In this document: positions 25,476 through 33,576 of the stretch, one piece after another
How positions within the stretch are numbered: position 1 is the stretch's first letter
Layout of the letters: each line of letters starts with the position of its first letter
Assembly: GCA_045562535.1 (NCBI GenBank)
Contig: JBJKVP010000003.1
Coordinates: 248,001-312,000, forward strand
DNA: 64,000 nt
From: UBA6926 sp045562535
GTDB taxonomy: Bacteria; Chloroflexota; Dehalococcoidia; UBA6926
Direction: 5' to 3'
Program-made: the position numbers and the translations under genes
The notes under the pieces: model-generated
What the model saw: the letters and a program-made list of their open reading frames with translations, nothing else
Databases searched by the model: none
Told to the model about the DNA's origin: nothing

Positions 25476-25736
25476 ATGAGTAACCAAAAAAACAACACGA
25501 AGAGAAGCGTATTAAACATCATAAAACCAAGTTTTTGGGAAAAATTTAGGGTTCCTGAAAGTACTCAGCAGCAAGATGTATCGATAAATCAAAAAACATC
25601 GGGAGAAAAAAGGAAGCGGAAGAAAATTAAGGAGAATAATCGCCCTATGTCAGTATGGCAAATATTTAGTGCTGGGGTCATGATTTTCCTGGGTTTAGCT
25701 TTGGTTTTGAGTACGATACTCCCATATCTAGGTTAG
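25476..25736 (+). CDS. Small basic protein with one C-terminal membrane helix
   Basis: This 86-residue protein has an Asn/Gln/Lys-rich N-terminal part, a strongly basic stretch K-R-K-R-K-K-I-K-E-N-N-R near residue 47, and one clear membrane helix at about 62-84 before the C-terminus. The positive charges before the helix predict that the N-terminal part stays in the cytoplasm. I do not recognise a family. It follows tilS by 46 bases and converges on purH. A GGTTAG-TG-CTAACC palindrome (25731-25744) overlaps its stop codon. It may be a small membrane-tethered factor; coding status is supported by the composition and clean helix only. Confidence 0.6.
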   Translation: MSNQKNNTKRSVLNIIKPSFWEKFRVPESTQQQDVSINQKTSGEKRKRKKIKENNRPMSVWQIFSAGVMIFLGLALVLSTILPYLG

Positions 25737-25751
25737 TGCTAACCCTGTGAT

Positions 25752-27314
25752 TTAATGCCTGAAGTGACGTACTCCGGTCAAAACCATTGACGCCTGCTTG
25801 TCGTTTGCTGCTTTTATAACTTCTTCATCCCTAACAGATCCTCCTGGCTGAACAATGGATTTAATCCCTGCATCTAAAGCAAGCTCTAATCCATCAGCAA
25901 ACGGGAAAAAAGCATCCGATGCTAAAACAGCTCCTTTCACCGCTTCCGATCCTGCTTTGTTAATCGCTAATTCAACACTGACTAGCCTATTAGGTTGGCC
26001 AGCACCCATACCTTTAATCGACTGGTCTTTTACAACAATGATAGCGTTAGATTTTACATGCCTGATTGCTTTCCAAGCGAACTTTAGGTCTTCGAGTTCT
26101 TTTTCAGTCGGCTGCTTTTCTGTAACAATCCTCCAATCACCATCATTCAAAGAATCCGAGGTTTGAATCAAAAAAGCTCCTCTAATACTCCTGATATCGA
26201 GTGCAGTAGTTTGAGGTGTAGATGGTCCCATTTCTAATAGGCGCAAATTCTTTTTCTTTTTCAAGATATCAAGTGCCTCTGTATCAAATTCCGATGCGAG
26301 AACTATTTCGTAAAAACTCTCGGAAATTTTTTCGGCGGTTTCTCTATCTATTGGTCTATTGGATGCAATAATTCCTCCAAAAGCAGAGATTGGATCTCCG
26401 TCTAGAGCGGCTTCAAATGCATCAACAAGTTTGTCCCTCGAGGAAAGACCACACGGATTACCGTGTTTTATTATTGCTATGGTCGGCTGTTCAGGAAAAT
26501 CAGATACCACATTCCAAGCTGCGTCAGAATCAAGAATATTATTGAAAGATAATTCTACGCCATTCAGTTGGTTGGCATTAATAATTCCTTGTGGTTTAGA
26601 CCCTATTGCAAGAGGCTCATATAGTGCTGCATTTTGATGAGGGTTTTCACCGTACCTCAAATCGTTCTTTTTTGTTACAGGAATAACCATTTGGTCAGAC
26701 AAGTCATTCTCAATATCTATAAGTCCTGCAGAACCCATGTCAATACTCAAATACTTAGAGATAGCCGCGTCATATAAGGAAACATGCTGAAAAGCTTTTC
26801 TTGCTAAAAGGCGCCTTTCTGCTAACGGAACAATCCCTTGCCTTAAATTATTGATAACTTCACCATAATCATCAGGGTCAACTACTACCAACACTGATGG
26901 AAAATTTTTTGCAGCGGCTCTTAATAAAGTTACTCCCCCAATGTCTATCTGCTCGAGTGCTTCATTAATTTTTAGCTCTTGATTAGTCACAGATTGCACA
27001 AATGGGTACAAATTAACTACTACTAGATCGATAGTTTGAATACCGTGTGCTTCAAGGTCAGCCGTGTCATCAGGGTTGCCTCTCCGAGCTAATAACCCGC
27101 CGTATACAAACGGATGCAAAGTCTTAACTCTTCCATCTAGTATTTCAGGGAAACCTGTTAAGTCTTCTACTGCCCCGATTTCTCGATTAGGCGTGCTCAA
27201 GAATTCCTTGGTACCACCAGTCGAGAAAATTTCCCAGCCTAAATCAAGAAGATTATCGGCCAATACATCAACGTTGGATTTGTCAGAAACACTGATTAAC
27301 GCTCTTAATGTCAT
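25752..27314 (-). CDS. purH: Bifunctional AICAR transformylase/IMP cyclohydrolase PurH
   Basis: PurH performs the last two steps of IMP synthesis. The 520-residue protein has the N-terminal MGS-like cyclohydrolase domain (start A-L-I-S-V-S-D-K-S-N-V, then S-T-G-G-T-K-E-F-L and G-R-V-K-T-L-H-P near residue 62). The C-terminal transformylase domain includes L-R-Y-G-E-N-P-H-Q-N-A near 217 and the K-H-G-N-P-C-G active-site loop near 285. Q-P-G-G-S-V-R-D-E-E-V-I follows near the C-terminus. It is the last gene of purF-purM-purH on the minus strand, 11 bases after purM. Confidence 0.97.
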   Translation of the reverse strand: MTLRALISVSDKSNVDVLADNLLDLGWEIFSTGGTKEFLSTPNREIGAVEDLTGFPEILDGRVKTLHPFVYGGLLARRGNPDDTADLEAHGIQTIDLVVVNLYPFVQSVTNQELKINEALEQIDIGGVTLLRAAAKNFPSVLVVVDPDDYGEVINNLRQGIVPLAERRLLARKAFQHVSLYDAAISKYLSIDMGSAGLIDIENDLSDQMVIPVTKKNDLRYGENPHQNAALYEPLAIGSKPQGIINANQLNGVELSFNNILDSDAAWNVVSDFPEQPTIAIIKHGNPCGLSSRDKLVDAFEAALDGDPISAFGGIIASNRPIDRETAEKISESFYEIVLASEFDTEALDILKKKKNLRLLEMGPSTPQTTALDIRSIRGAFLIQTSDSLNDGDWRIVTEKQPTEKELEDLKFAWKAIRHVKSNAIIVVKDQSIKGMGAGQPNRLVSVELAINKAGSEAVKGAVLASDAFFPFADGLELALDAGIKSIVQPGGSVRDEEVIKAANDKQASMVLTGVRHFRH

Positions 27315-27325
27315 AGAATCATCTC

Positions 27326-28345
27326 CTACAAAAAATCTATACGTGATTCATTAGGTTCTCTATTAGCTATTTCTCCCATCACAAAGGATCCATCTAGAGA
27401 TGACTTTACTAATTTTAAATCTTCAGGTCGAACAATGCCTACCAACCCTACACCCATATTGAATACTCTGTACATTTCATTCCAATCCACATTACCGTGC
27501 CGTTGTATGATGTTAAATAATGCGGGAACTTTCCAACTATCTTTACGTACAATACATTTTAGATGTTCAGGGATAATTCTTGGTAAATTTTCCACTATCC
27601 CGCCTCCCGTAATATGTGCCATACCTTTTAATAATTGTTGAATAGGTTTTAACGCCGAATAATAAGACACATGTTGAGCCATTAATGCTTCTCCTAGGGT
27701 GGTACCCAAATCACTATATTTAACGTCCAGAGGTTTGACATTATCATCTAAACCAAAAATATGACGTACTAAAGAAAAGCCATTAGTATGCAAGCCAGAC
27801 GATGGGAAACCTACCAGAACATCTCCTGCAGCTATAGATGATCCATCAATAAGATTTTCTTTTTCAACCGCTCCCACAATAAATCCAGCGATGTCAAAAT
27901 CTCCGTCCTTATACACGCCCGGCATTTCTGCAGTTTCTCCGCCTATCAGCGAACACCCTGCAATCTTTAAAGCCGCGGATAGGCCTTGGATAATCTCTGC
28001 AATCTGCTTAGGCTTGATGTTACCCGTTGCAATATAATCCAAAAAGAATAACGGGTCAGCTCCTTGAACCCATACATCATTTATCGAATGATTTGCAAGG
28101 TCGATACCAATACTAGACATTAAGTCCATTGCAACAGCTATTCGGAGTTTGGTTCCCACACCATCAGCACTGGCGACGAGGATAGGTTCACTGTAGTTAC
28201 CTAAAGCAAATAACCCACCGAACCCACCTATATCGCCTAAAACATTATTTGTATAGGTATCACGAACAATAGGGCTAATTAAGCGGATAACTTCATTACC
28301 CGAATCAATATTAACTCCGGACGAAATATAGCGATCGCCATCCAT
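27326..28345 (-). CDS. purM: Phosphoribosylformylglycinamidine cyclo-ligase PurM
   Basis: PurM (AIR synthetase) closes the imidazole ring of the purine precursor using ATP. The 339-residue sequence has G-G-F-G-G-L-F-A-L, V-A-S-A-D-G-V-G-T-K-L-R-I-A (ATP and substrate binding, about 55-70), N-D-V-W-V-Q-G-A-D-P-L-F-F-L-D-Y and G-G-E-T-A-E-M-P-G-V-Y. G-L-H-T-N-G-F-S-L follows. purN, which often follows purM, is not present between it and purH. Confidence 0.96.
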   Translation of the reverse strand: MDGDRYISSGVNIDSGNEVIRLISPIVRDTYTNNVLGDIGGFGGLFALGNYSEPILVASADGVGTKLRIAVAMDLMSSIGIDLANHSINDVWVQGADPLFFLDYIATGNIKPKQIAEIIQGLSAALKIAGCSLIGGETAEMPGVYKDGDFDIAGFIVGAVEKENLIDGSSIAAGDVLVGFPSSGLHTNGFSLVRHIFGLDDNVKPLDVKYSDLGTTLGEALMAQHVSYYSALKPIQQLLKGMAHITGGGIVENLPRIIPEHLKCIVRKDSWKVPALFNIIQRHGNVDWNEMYRVFNMGVGLVGIVRPEDLKLVKSSLDGSFVMGEIANREPNESRIDFL

Positions 28346-28365
28346 CCTGAAAAACCTTTCTTAAA

Positions 28366-29760
28366 TTAACGATCCAATATGAACTTATCTAGTTCCAATT
28401 GTACTGGGATTGGGTAGTCACCCGTAAAACATGCATCGCAATATTTGTCTGGATCCCCCCCTACTGCTTCTCTTAGCAAGGTTATATCGAGGTACTCCAA
28501 ACTATCGACTCCAAGCTGAATACGTATTTCATCAACGGTACTATTCGCAGCTATTAACTCTCCACGACTAGGCATATCTATACCATAATGGCATGGGTAT
28601 TTAATTGGAGGAGCACAAACTCGTAAATGAATCTCTTTAGCTCCTGCTTCTTTTAGTAAATTCACAACTTGAGGTGTAGTTGTACCTCTAACGATACTGT
28701 CATCAATAAGTACTATTTTTTTTCCTTCGATGTTTTCTTTTAAAGCAGTAAACTTCCCTTTGACAACCGCTTCTCTCAAAGCTTGTGTTGGCTCTATAAA
28801 TGTTCTGCCCGAGTTTCGATTTTTTATAAGTGTTTCCTCAAACACAATACCCGATTCACGTGCATAGCCCACCGCTGCAGGTATAGCAGAGTCTGGTATC
28901 GCTGTAACTAAATCAACCTTGACTGGAGATTGTCGGAATAACGCAGCGCCCATCGATTCTCTATCTGAATATACTCTAGTACCATCCAAAATTGAGTCTG
29001 GCCTTGCAAAATAAATATTTTCGAAAATACAAAATTTTGATTTCTGTATTTTGCCAATTATCGAATGATATCCTTCATCATTAAAACGAATAATTTCTCC
29101 AGGAGCTATATCTCTCTCAAGAACAGCTCCTACATTATCAAGAGCACAAGTTTCGGACGCTACCACCCATCCTTCGTCCAAAGATCCAAAACAAAGAGGG
29201 CGAAACCCAAGAGGATCTCTAAAAGCATATATCTCTTGTTCGGTTAATAAAGTTATGCTGTATGATCCTTTTGCCCTGTTCATAAACGATTTAATTCTAG
29301 TTTCCCAACTGTCACCACTTATATTCGCTAGAAGGACTGCTGCTACTTCAGAATCGGTTGTAGTGGTGAAGGTCGCCCCCAATTCCTCTAATTCAATTCT
29401 AAGATCTAAGCTGTTAACAATATTCCCATTATGCGCTAGGTAAATATCTCCATTAGGTCCAGACGCGTGAACTGGTTGAGCATTCTCGATTGAGGAAATT
29501 CCTGTAGTAGAATATCTTGTATGGCCTATTGCCATATTACCAGGAAGATTTTGTAAATCGTTCTCATTAAATACACCGGGAACTAGGCCATTACCTCGAT
29601 GTATATGCGGGACACCACCAGTCGATATAGTCGCTATACCAGCACTTTCTTGGCCTCTGTGTTGGAGAGAGAAAATTCCAAAGAATGCTACTCTTGCAGC
29701 ATCACCGGTAGGTGAAAATACACCTACGACTCCACAAGCGTCATTAATTTGATTTTCCAT
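28366..29760 (-). CDS. purF: Amidophosphoribosyltransferase PurF, Fe-S type
   Basis: PurF makes phosphoribosylamine from PRPP and glutamine, the first committed step of purine synthesis. In the 464-residue protein the glutaminase nucleophile is the Cys in D-A-C-G-V-V-G-V (residue 9), exposed after removal of a short propeptide. The PRPP loop is V-L-I-D-D-S-I-V-R-G-T-T. Four cysteines sit where the Bacillus-type enzyme binds a [4Fe-4S] cluster: C-I-F-E-N-I-Y-F-A-R, Y-P-C-H-Y-G-I-D-M-P and C-D-A-C-F-T-G near the C-terminus. It heads the purF-purM-purH operon; GAAAGGA precedes the ATG. Confidence 0.97.
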   Translation of the reverse strand: MENQINDACGVVGVFSPTGDAARVAFFGIFSLQHRGQESAGIATISTGGVPHIHRGNGLVPGVFNENDLQNLPGNMAIGHTRYSTTGISSIENAQPVHASGPNGDIYLAHNGNIVNSLDLRIELEELGATFTTTTDSEVAAVLLANISGDSWETRIKSFMNRAKGSYSITLLTEQEIYAFRDPLGFRPLCFGSLDEGWVVASETCALDNVGAVLERDIAPGEIIRFNDEGYHSIIGKIQKSKFCIFENIYFARPDSILDGTRVYSDRESMGAALFRQSPVKVDLVTAIPDSAIPAAVGYARESGIVFEETLIKNRNSGRTFIEPTQALREAVVKGKFTALKENIEGKKIVLIDDSIVRGTTTPQVVNLLKEAGAKEIHLRVCAPPIKYPCHYGIDMPSRGELIAANSTVDEIRIQLGVDSLEYLDITLLREAVGGDPDKYCDACFTGDYPIPVQLELDKFILDR

Positions 29761-29900
29761 TTGATCCTTTCAAGAATAAACCCACCCAATCAAGTATTCC
29801 AAAAAACCAAACATTCCTACGGCTAAAAGGTTATTATATACGTCAAAGGGATACAAAAGATAATAAAATAATAGGTAATTTGGGTTTGAGGAGGCTACTA

Positions 29901-30749
29901 ATGAGTACTCAGAACGCTTCGGAGCATTTTATGGAAGTCAATGGAGTCAAACTTAGATATTTTTCTTGGGGATCTGAATCAAATCCTAAAATGATTTGTC
30001 TTCATGGGCATACAGGGCAAGCCCGCATATGGGATGAATTTGCAGAAGAAATGTCCGCAAGCTATCACGTTCTCGCATTTGATCAACGTGGTCATGGTGC
30101 AAGTTCTTATGCCGAAGATGGTTACGATAGAGATAAATTCGTTAACGACCTAGATGCCATTATTGAGACCCTTAATATTGATCGGGTAACCTTAGTAGGA
30201 CTCTCAATGGGGGGTTGGCATTCCATTTTGTATACATCCGAATTTCATCCAGAAAAAGTTGAAAAAATGGTAATAGTAGACATTGGGCCAGAATCGAGCG
30301 AAGAGTTTAAAAAATCGTTCACTGAAGATGGTGTACGTGTAGAGCCAAAAATTAAATTTAGCTCTTTCGAAGAGGCATTCAATGAATCGCGCTCTAACAA
30401 TCCTTGGGTTTCGGACGAGGGTTTAACTCGTGACCTCACGAATCGTTTAAACCAAAATGCAGACGGGACCTATCAATGGAAAGCAGATCCCAATCTAATA
30501 ATCCCACCTTTGAAAGATGGGACAGACGAAAACCTGATAAGAAGATATTGGGAAGGTTTAGCAAAGATTGATTGCCCAATATTGGAAGTTCAAGGTATGG
30601 AAAGCACGCTATTGGACTCAGAACTCAAAGACAAAATGTTATCCACAGCAAAAAATCTGTCTTGGGTCGACGTTCCGAACGCCGGGCATGTAGTAACAGT
30701 TGATCAACCCCAACTATTTATAAATGCTACAAGAGAGTTTTTGAGCTAA
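29901..30749 (+). CDS. Alpha/beta-hydrolase
   Basis: The start is the ATG at 29901, after a GAGGAGG site; the open frame extends to 29880. The 282-residue alpha/beta-hydrolase has the oxyanion segment L-H-G-H-T-G (about 34-39), D-Q-R-G-H-G and the nucleophile elbow G-L-S-M-G-G with Ser102. The catalytic His is in N-A-G-H-V-V-T-V near residue 263. Substrate is unknown; esters, lactones or C-C bonds are all possible in this fold. It is followed after seven bases by an MFS transporter, suggesting uptake and hydrolysis of a small organic compound. Confidence 0.87.
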   Translation: MSTQNASEHFMEVNGVKLRYFSWGSESNPKMICLHGHTGQARIWDEFAEEMSASYHVLAFDQRGHGASSYAEDGYDRDKFVNDLDAIIETLNIDRVTLVGLSMGGWHSILYTSEFHPEKVEKMVIVDIGPESSEEFKKSFTEDGVRVEPKIKFSSFEEAFNESRSNNPWVSDEGLTRDLTNRLNQNADGTYQWKADPNLIIPPLKDGTDENLIRRYWEGLAKIDCPILEVQGMESTLLDSELKDKMLSTAKNLSWVDVPNAGHVVTVDQPQLFINATREFLS

Positions 30750-30756
30750 TTCGCTT

Positions 30757-31980
30757 GTGAAGAAAATACTACCTATTTCTGTTCGAGAGTTTAACCAAGA
30801 AGCTCTCATAGTCATGCTTGGTTTTTTATTAATGATGCTCAGTGCAGGTTCGGCATTTTATGCATTCGGCCTATTCATAATACCGTTTGAAGAAAGTTTC
30901 GATTGGCAGCGGAGTGAAATTAGTGGGGCGATAGCTATCCATTTTCTTGCGGCTGCAATTTGCGGACCGATTGCCGGAAAATTAATGGATAGTTATTCGA
31001 GCAAGATATTAATAATCACGGGCTTATTTATATCAAGTATCTCGTATTTAATTCTCCCACAAATATTTTCTTTAATACATCTGTATGTTCTGTGGGGCGC
31101 CCTAGGTGTGGGAAACGCGTTCGCAGGAGTGGTTCCCGTCGGCGTGTTAATCTCTAGATATTTTAATAAAAATCGTGGGGTGGCTATGGGCGTAGCCATG
31201 AGTGGCATAGCTTTCGGTGGACTGGTGATGACACCGATCCTTGGATACTCTATCCAGCAAATTGATTGGGCTCCAACAGCAATTCTTTTGGGATTAACAT
31301 TGCTTATTCTGCCAGTTCCTTTCGTATATTTTATTGTTAAGGATCATCGGATAGAAAAAAATGGCGATGTAGAACCCACGAAAAAAACCTTCTTAGACAA
31401 AATACCAAATGCTATGAAAACTCCTTCATATTGGCTTGCGGGTGCAGCTTTCCTATTAGGTTCAGCTGCTACCGTGGGAGTAATACAGCACCAAGCTTCT
31501 TTCTTAAGAGATTATGCAATGAGTCCAACTATTGCTGCGCTAGGAGTAGGAATTACTGCGGGCATAGGAGGTATAGGTAAATTAGCCTTTGGATATATCT
31601 CCGATCGAGTCCCCGTGAGATACGCGTCTTTACTATCTTTTGGATCTAACATTATTGCCTTAACTCTTTTGTTAACAAGTCAAGCCACAACGGCACTTTG
31701 GCTTTATGTTATTTTCTTTGGACTCGGCATGGGAGCGATAGTCGTCCTGGTACCGCTTATAGTTGGAGAATTATTTGGAGACGAATCTTTTGGCACTACA
31801 TATGGCAGTATAAGTATGGTACAAGGTCTTGGCTTAGCCCTAGGCCCATGGGCCGTTGGTATTATCTTTGATTTGCACGATTCCTATATATTTGCCTTTC
31901 AAAGTGCTATAGGTATGTACATAGTCGCTACTATAATGATATTTATGACTAAACCAATGAAGCAAATAAATTCGGAATAA
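30757..31980 (+). CDS. MFS transporter (OxlT/monocarboxylate-porter-like)
   Basis: This 407-residue protein has about 12 membrane helices in two halves joined by a polar loop near residue 200-215. After the second helix the R-S-E-I-S-G-A and later G-K-L-M-D-S-Y-S motifs are typical of MFS members of the oxalate/formate and monocarboxylate group. The second half repeats the pattern with G-K-L-A-F-G-Y-I-S-D-R. A GTG start lies seven bases after the hydrolase stop, so the two are likely one transcript. The ligand is probably an organic acid, by family; this is not proven. It converges with hyuB. Confidence 0.88.
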   Translation: MKKILPISVREFNQEALIVMLGFLLMMLSAGSAFYAFGLFIIPFEESFDWQRSEISGAIAIHFLAAAICGPIAGKLMDSYSSKILIITGLFISSISYLILPQIFSLIHLYVLWGALGVGNAFAGVVPVGVLISRYFNKNRGVAMGVAMSGIAFGGLVMTPILGYSIQQIDWAPTAILLGLTLLILPVPFVYFIVKDHRIEKNGDVEPTKKTFLDKIPNAMKTPSYWLAGAAFLLGSAATVGVIQHQASFLRDYAMSPTIAALGVGITAGIGGIGKLAFGYISDRVPVRYASLLSFGSNIIALTLLLTSQATTALWLYVIFFGLGMGAIVVLVPLIVGELFGDESFGTTYGSISMVQGLGLALGPWAVGIIFDLHDSYIFAFQSAIGMYIVATIMIFMTKPMKQINSE

Positions 31981-31992
31981 AATTAATAAGTC

Positions 31993-33576
31993 TTATCTAA
32001 TTCCCCAACCTCCTCCTCCTGGAGTTTCAAGAGTAATAATATCTCCTGGGAGCGCTTCGATCATTTCGTTAGAGTTTAGTATTTTTTTTGTATTTGCACG
32101 AAGTAGAATATTCTGACCAGGTAAGCCAGATCCTCCTTTCTTTAATCCAGCAGGGCCTTTTTCCCTACGTTGAGTCAATAGAGATACAGTTGCACGTTCG
32201 AGAAGTTCAATCGATCGAACTATACCGTCACCGCCGTAATATTTTCCGGATCCTCCCGAACCACGCCTGATAGCATATTCTAGTACTCTAAATGGGAACT
32301 GATATTCCAAAGCTTCCACAGGGGTATTCAGTGTATTAGTCATATGTGTTTGTATGGCCGAAGTGCCCTCACCCCATGGTCCTGCACCTACTCCTCCCCC
32401 CACAGTTTCGTAATAAGCGAATGGCTTGCCTCTTAGAGTATCCCATCCTCCTATAGTAGTATTATTCATTGTTCCTTGACTGGCTGCCGGAATAAAGTCA
32501 GGGAGGGCTTCCGCTAACGCTCCTAATATTACGTCCACGATCCTCTGGCTTGTCTCAACGTTGCCAGCGGCAACTGCACTTGGTGGGTTAGGGTTAACCA
32601 AAGTACCTTCCGGAGCAATAATATCAATCGGATTAAATGCTCCATGATTTGCCGGGACACGAGGTCCTGCTAAACAACGTATACAATACAAGACACTTGA
32701 TACAGTTACACCATAAACCGCATTATAGTTGTTCTCTCTCGACTCAGGAGACGTACCAGTGAAGTCAACAACGATTGATCCATCTCCATCACTTTGTACA
32801 GTGACTTTGATTGTTTTCCCTGATTCTTCTGCCTGAGAAGATTCCATTTCATCAGAAAAGGAAAAACTACCCCTAGGTATCCTTTTCAAAGTCGCTCTTA
32901 TCATCTGTTCCCCGTAATCAATTAAAGCATCTATATGCTCTTTAACTTCTAGCACCCCGTAGTCCTCGAATAACGATTGGAACCTCTTGATTCCCAAATC
33001 ATTACATGCTATTTGAGCTTGTAAATCTCCTACCCGCTCTTCCGAGGTCCTAACATTACGGTAAAATAACGTAAGGACCTCTTTGTTATAAACTCCTTTT
33101 TTAGCAAGCTTTATGGGAGGTATGATAAAACCTTCTTGGTAAATTTCTTTGGAGTTTGGCATCGAACCTGGGGACATACCTCCAACATCCGCATGATGAG
33201 CTCGGGAAGCGACAAATCCAGCCATTCTGTGTCTACCATTTGCCTCTTTCAATATAACCGGTGAAACTAATGTAATATCCGGTAAATGAGTTCCTCCCAT
33301 ATAAGGATCATTTAAAATGATTAAATCACCGGAATCAAAGCTATCAAAACTATCTATAGCAGCTTTAACAGACGCTGGCATAGCGCCTAAATGAACAGGT
33401 ATATGCTCCGCCTGAGCAATCAGTCTACCTTCCTCATCAAAAATTGCACACGAGTAATCTTTACGTTCTTTGATATTAGGGGAGAAGGCCGTACGCCCCA
33501 ACGAAACTCCCATTTCATCTGCTATAGAGGAAAACAGGTTACGGAAAATTTCTAGAGATACTGCATCAGGCTTCAT
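31993..33576 (-). CDS. hyuB: Hydantoinase/oxoprolinase subunit B
   Basis: This 527-residue HyuB-type protein is the partner of HyuA in ATP-dependent hydrolysis of hydantoins, oxoproline or related cyclic or amide compounds, and of acetone-carboxylase-like enzymes. Recognisable segments are the N-terminal E-I-F-R-N-L-F-S-S-I-A-D-E-M-G, A-E-H-I-P-V-H-L-G-A-M, N-D-P-Y-M-G-G-T-H-L-P-D and R-A-H-H-A-D-V-G-G near residue 125. The C-terminal T-P-G-G-G-G-W-G is also present. It overlaps hyuA by four bases (ATGA type), so the two are co-translated. Substrate is unknown. Confidence 0.93.
   Translation of the reverse strand: MKPDAVSLEIFRNLFSSIADEMGVSLGRTAFSPNIKERKDYSCAIFDEEGRLIAQAEHIPVHLGAMPASVKAAIDSFDSFDSGDLIILNDPYMGGTHLPDITLVSPVILKEANGRHRMAGFVASRAHHADVGGMSPGSMPNSKEIYQEGFIIPPIKLAKKGVYNKEVLTLFYRNVRTSEERVGDLQAQIACNDLGIKRFQSLFEDYGVLEVKEHIDALIDYGEQMIRATLKRIPRGSFSFSDEMESSQAEESGKTIKVTVQSDGDGSIVVDFTGTSPESRENNYNAVYGVTVSSVLYCIRCLAGPRVPANHGAFNPIDIIAPEGTLVNPNPPSAVAAGNVETSQRIVDVILGALAEALPDFIPAASQGTMNNTTIGGWDTLRGKPFAYYETVGGGVGAGPWGEGTSAIQTHMTNTLNTPVEALEYQFPFRVLEYAIRRGSGGSGKYYGGDGIVRSIELLERATVSLLTQRREKGPAGLKKGGSGLPGQNILLRANTKKILNSNEMIEALPGDIITLETPGGGGWGIR

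Noticed and set aside
25731..25744. GGTTAG-TG-CTAACC palindrome between convergent genes as a terminator
   Set aside because: Loop is too small and there is no T-run; it may be chance, though its place at a convergent junction was noted.
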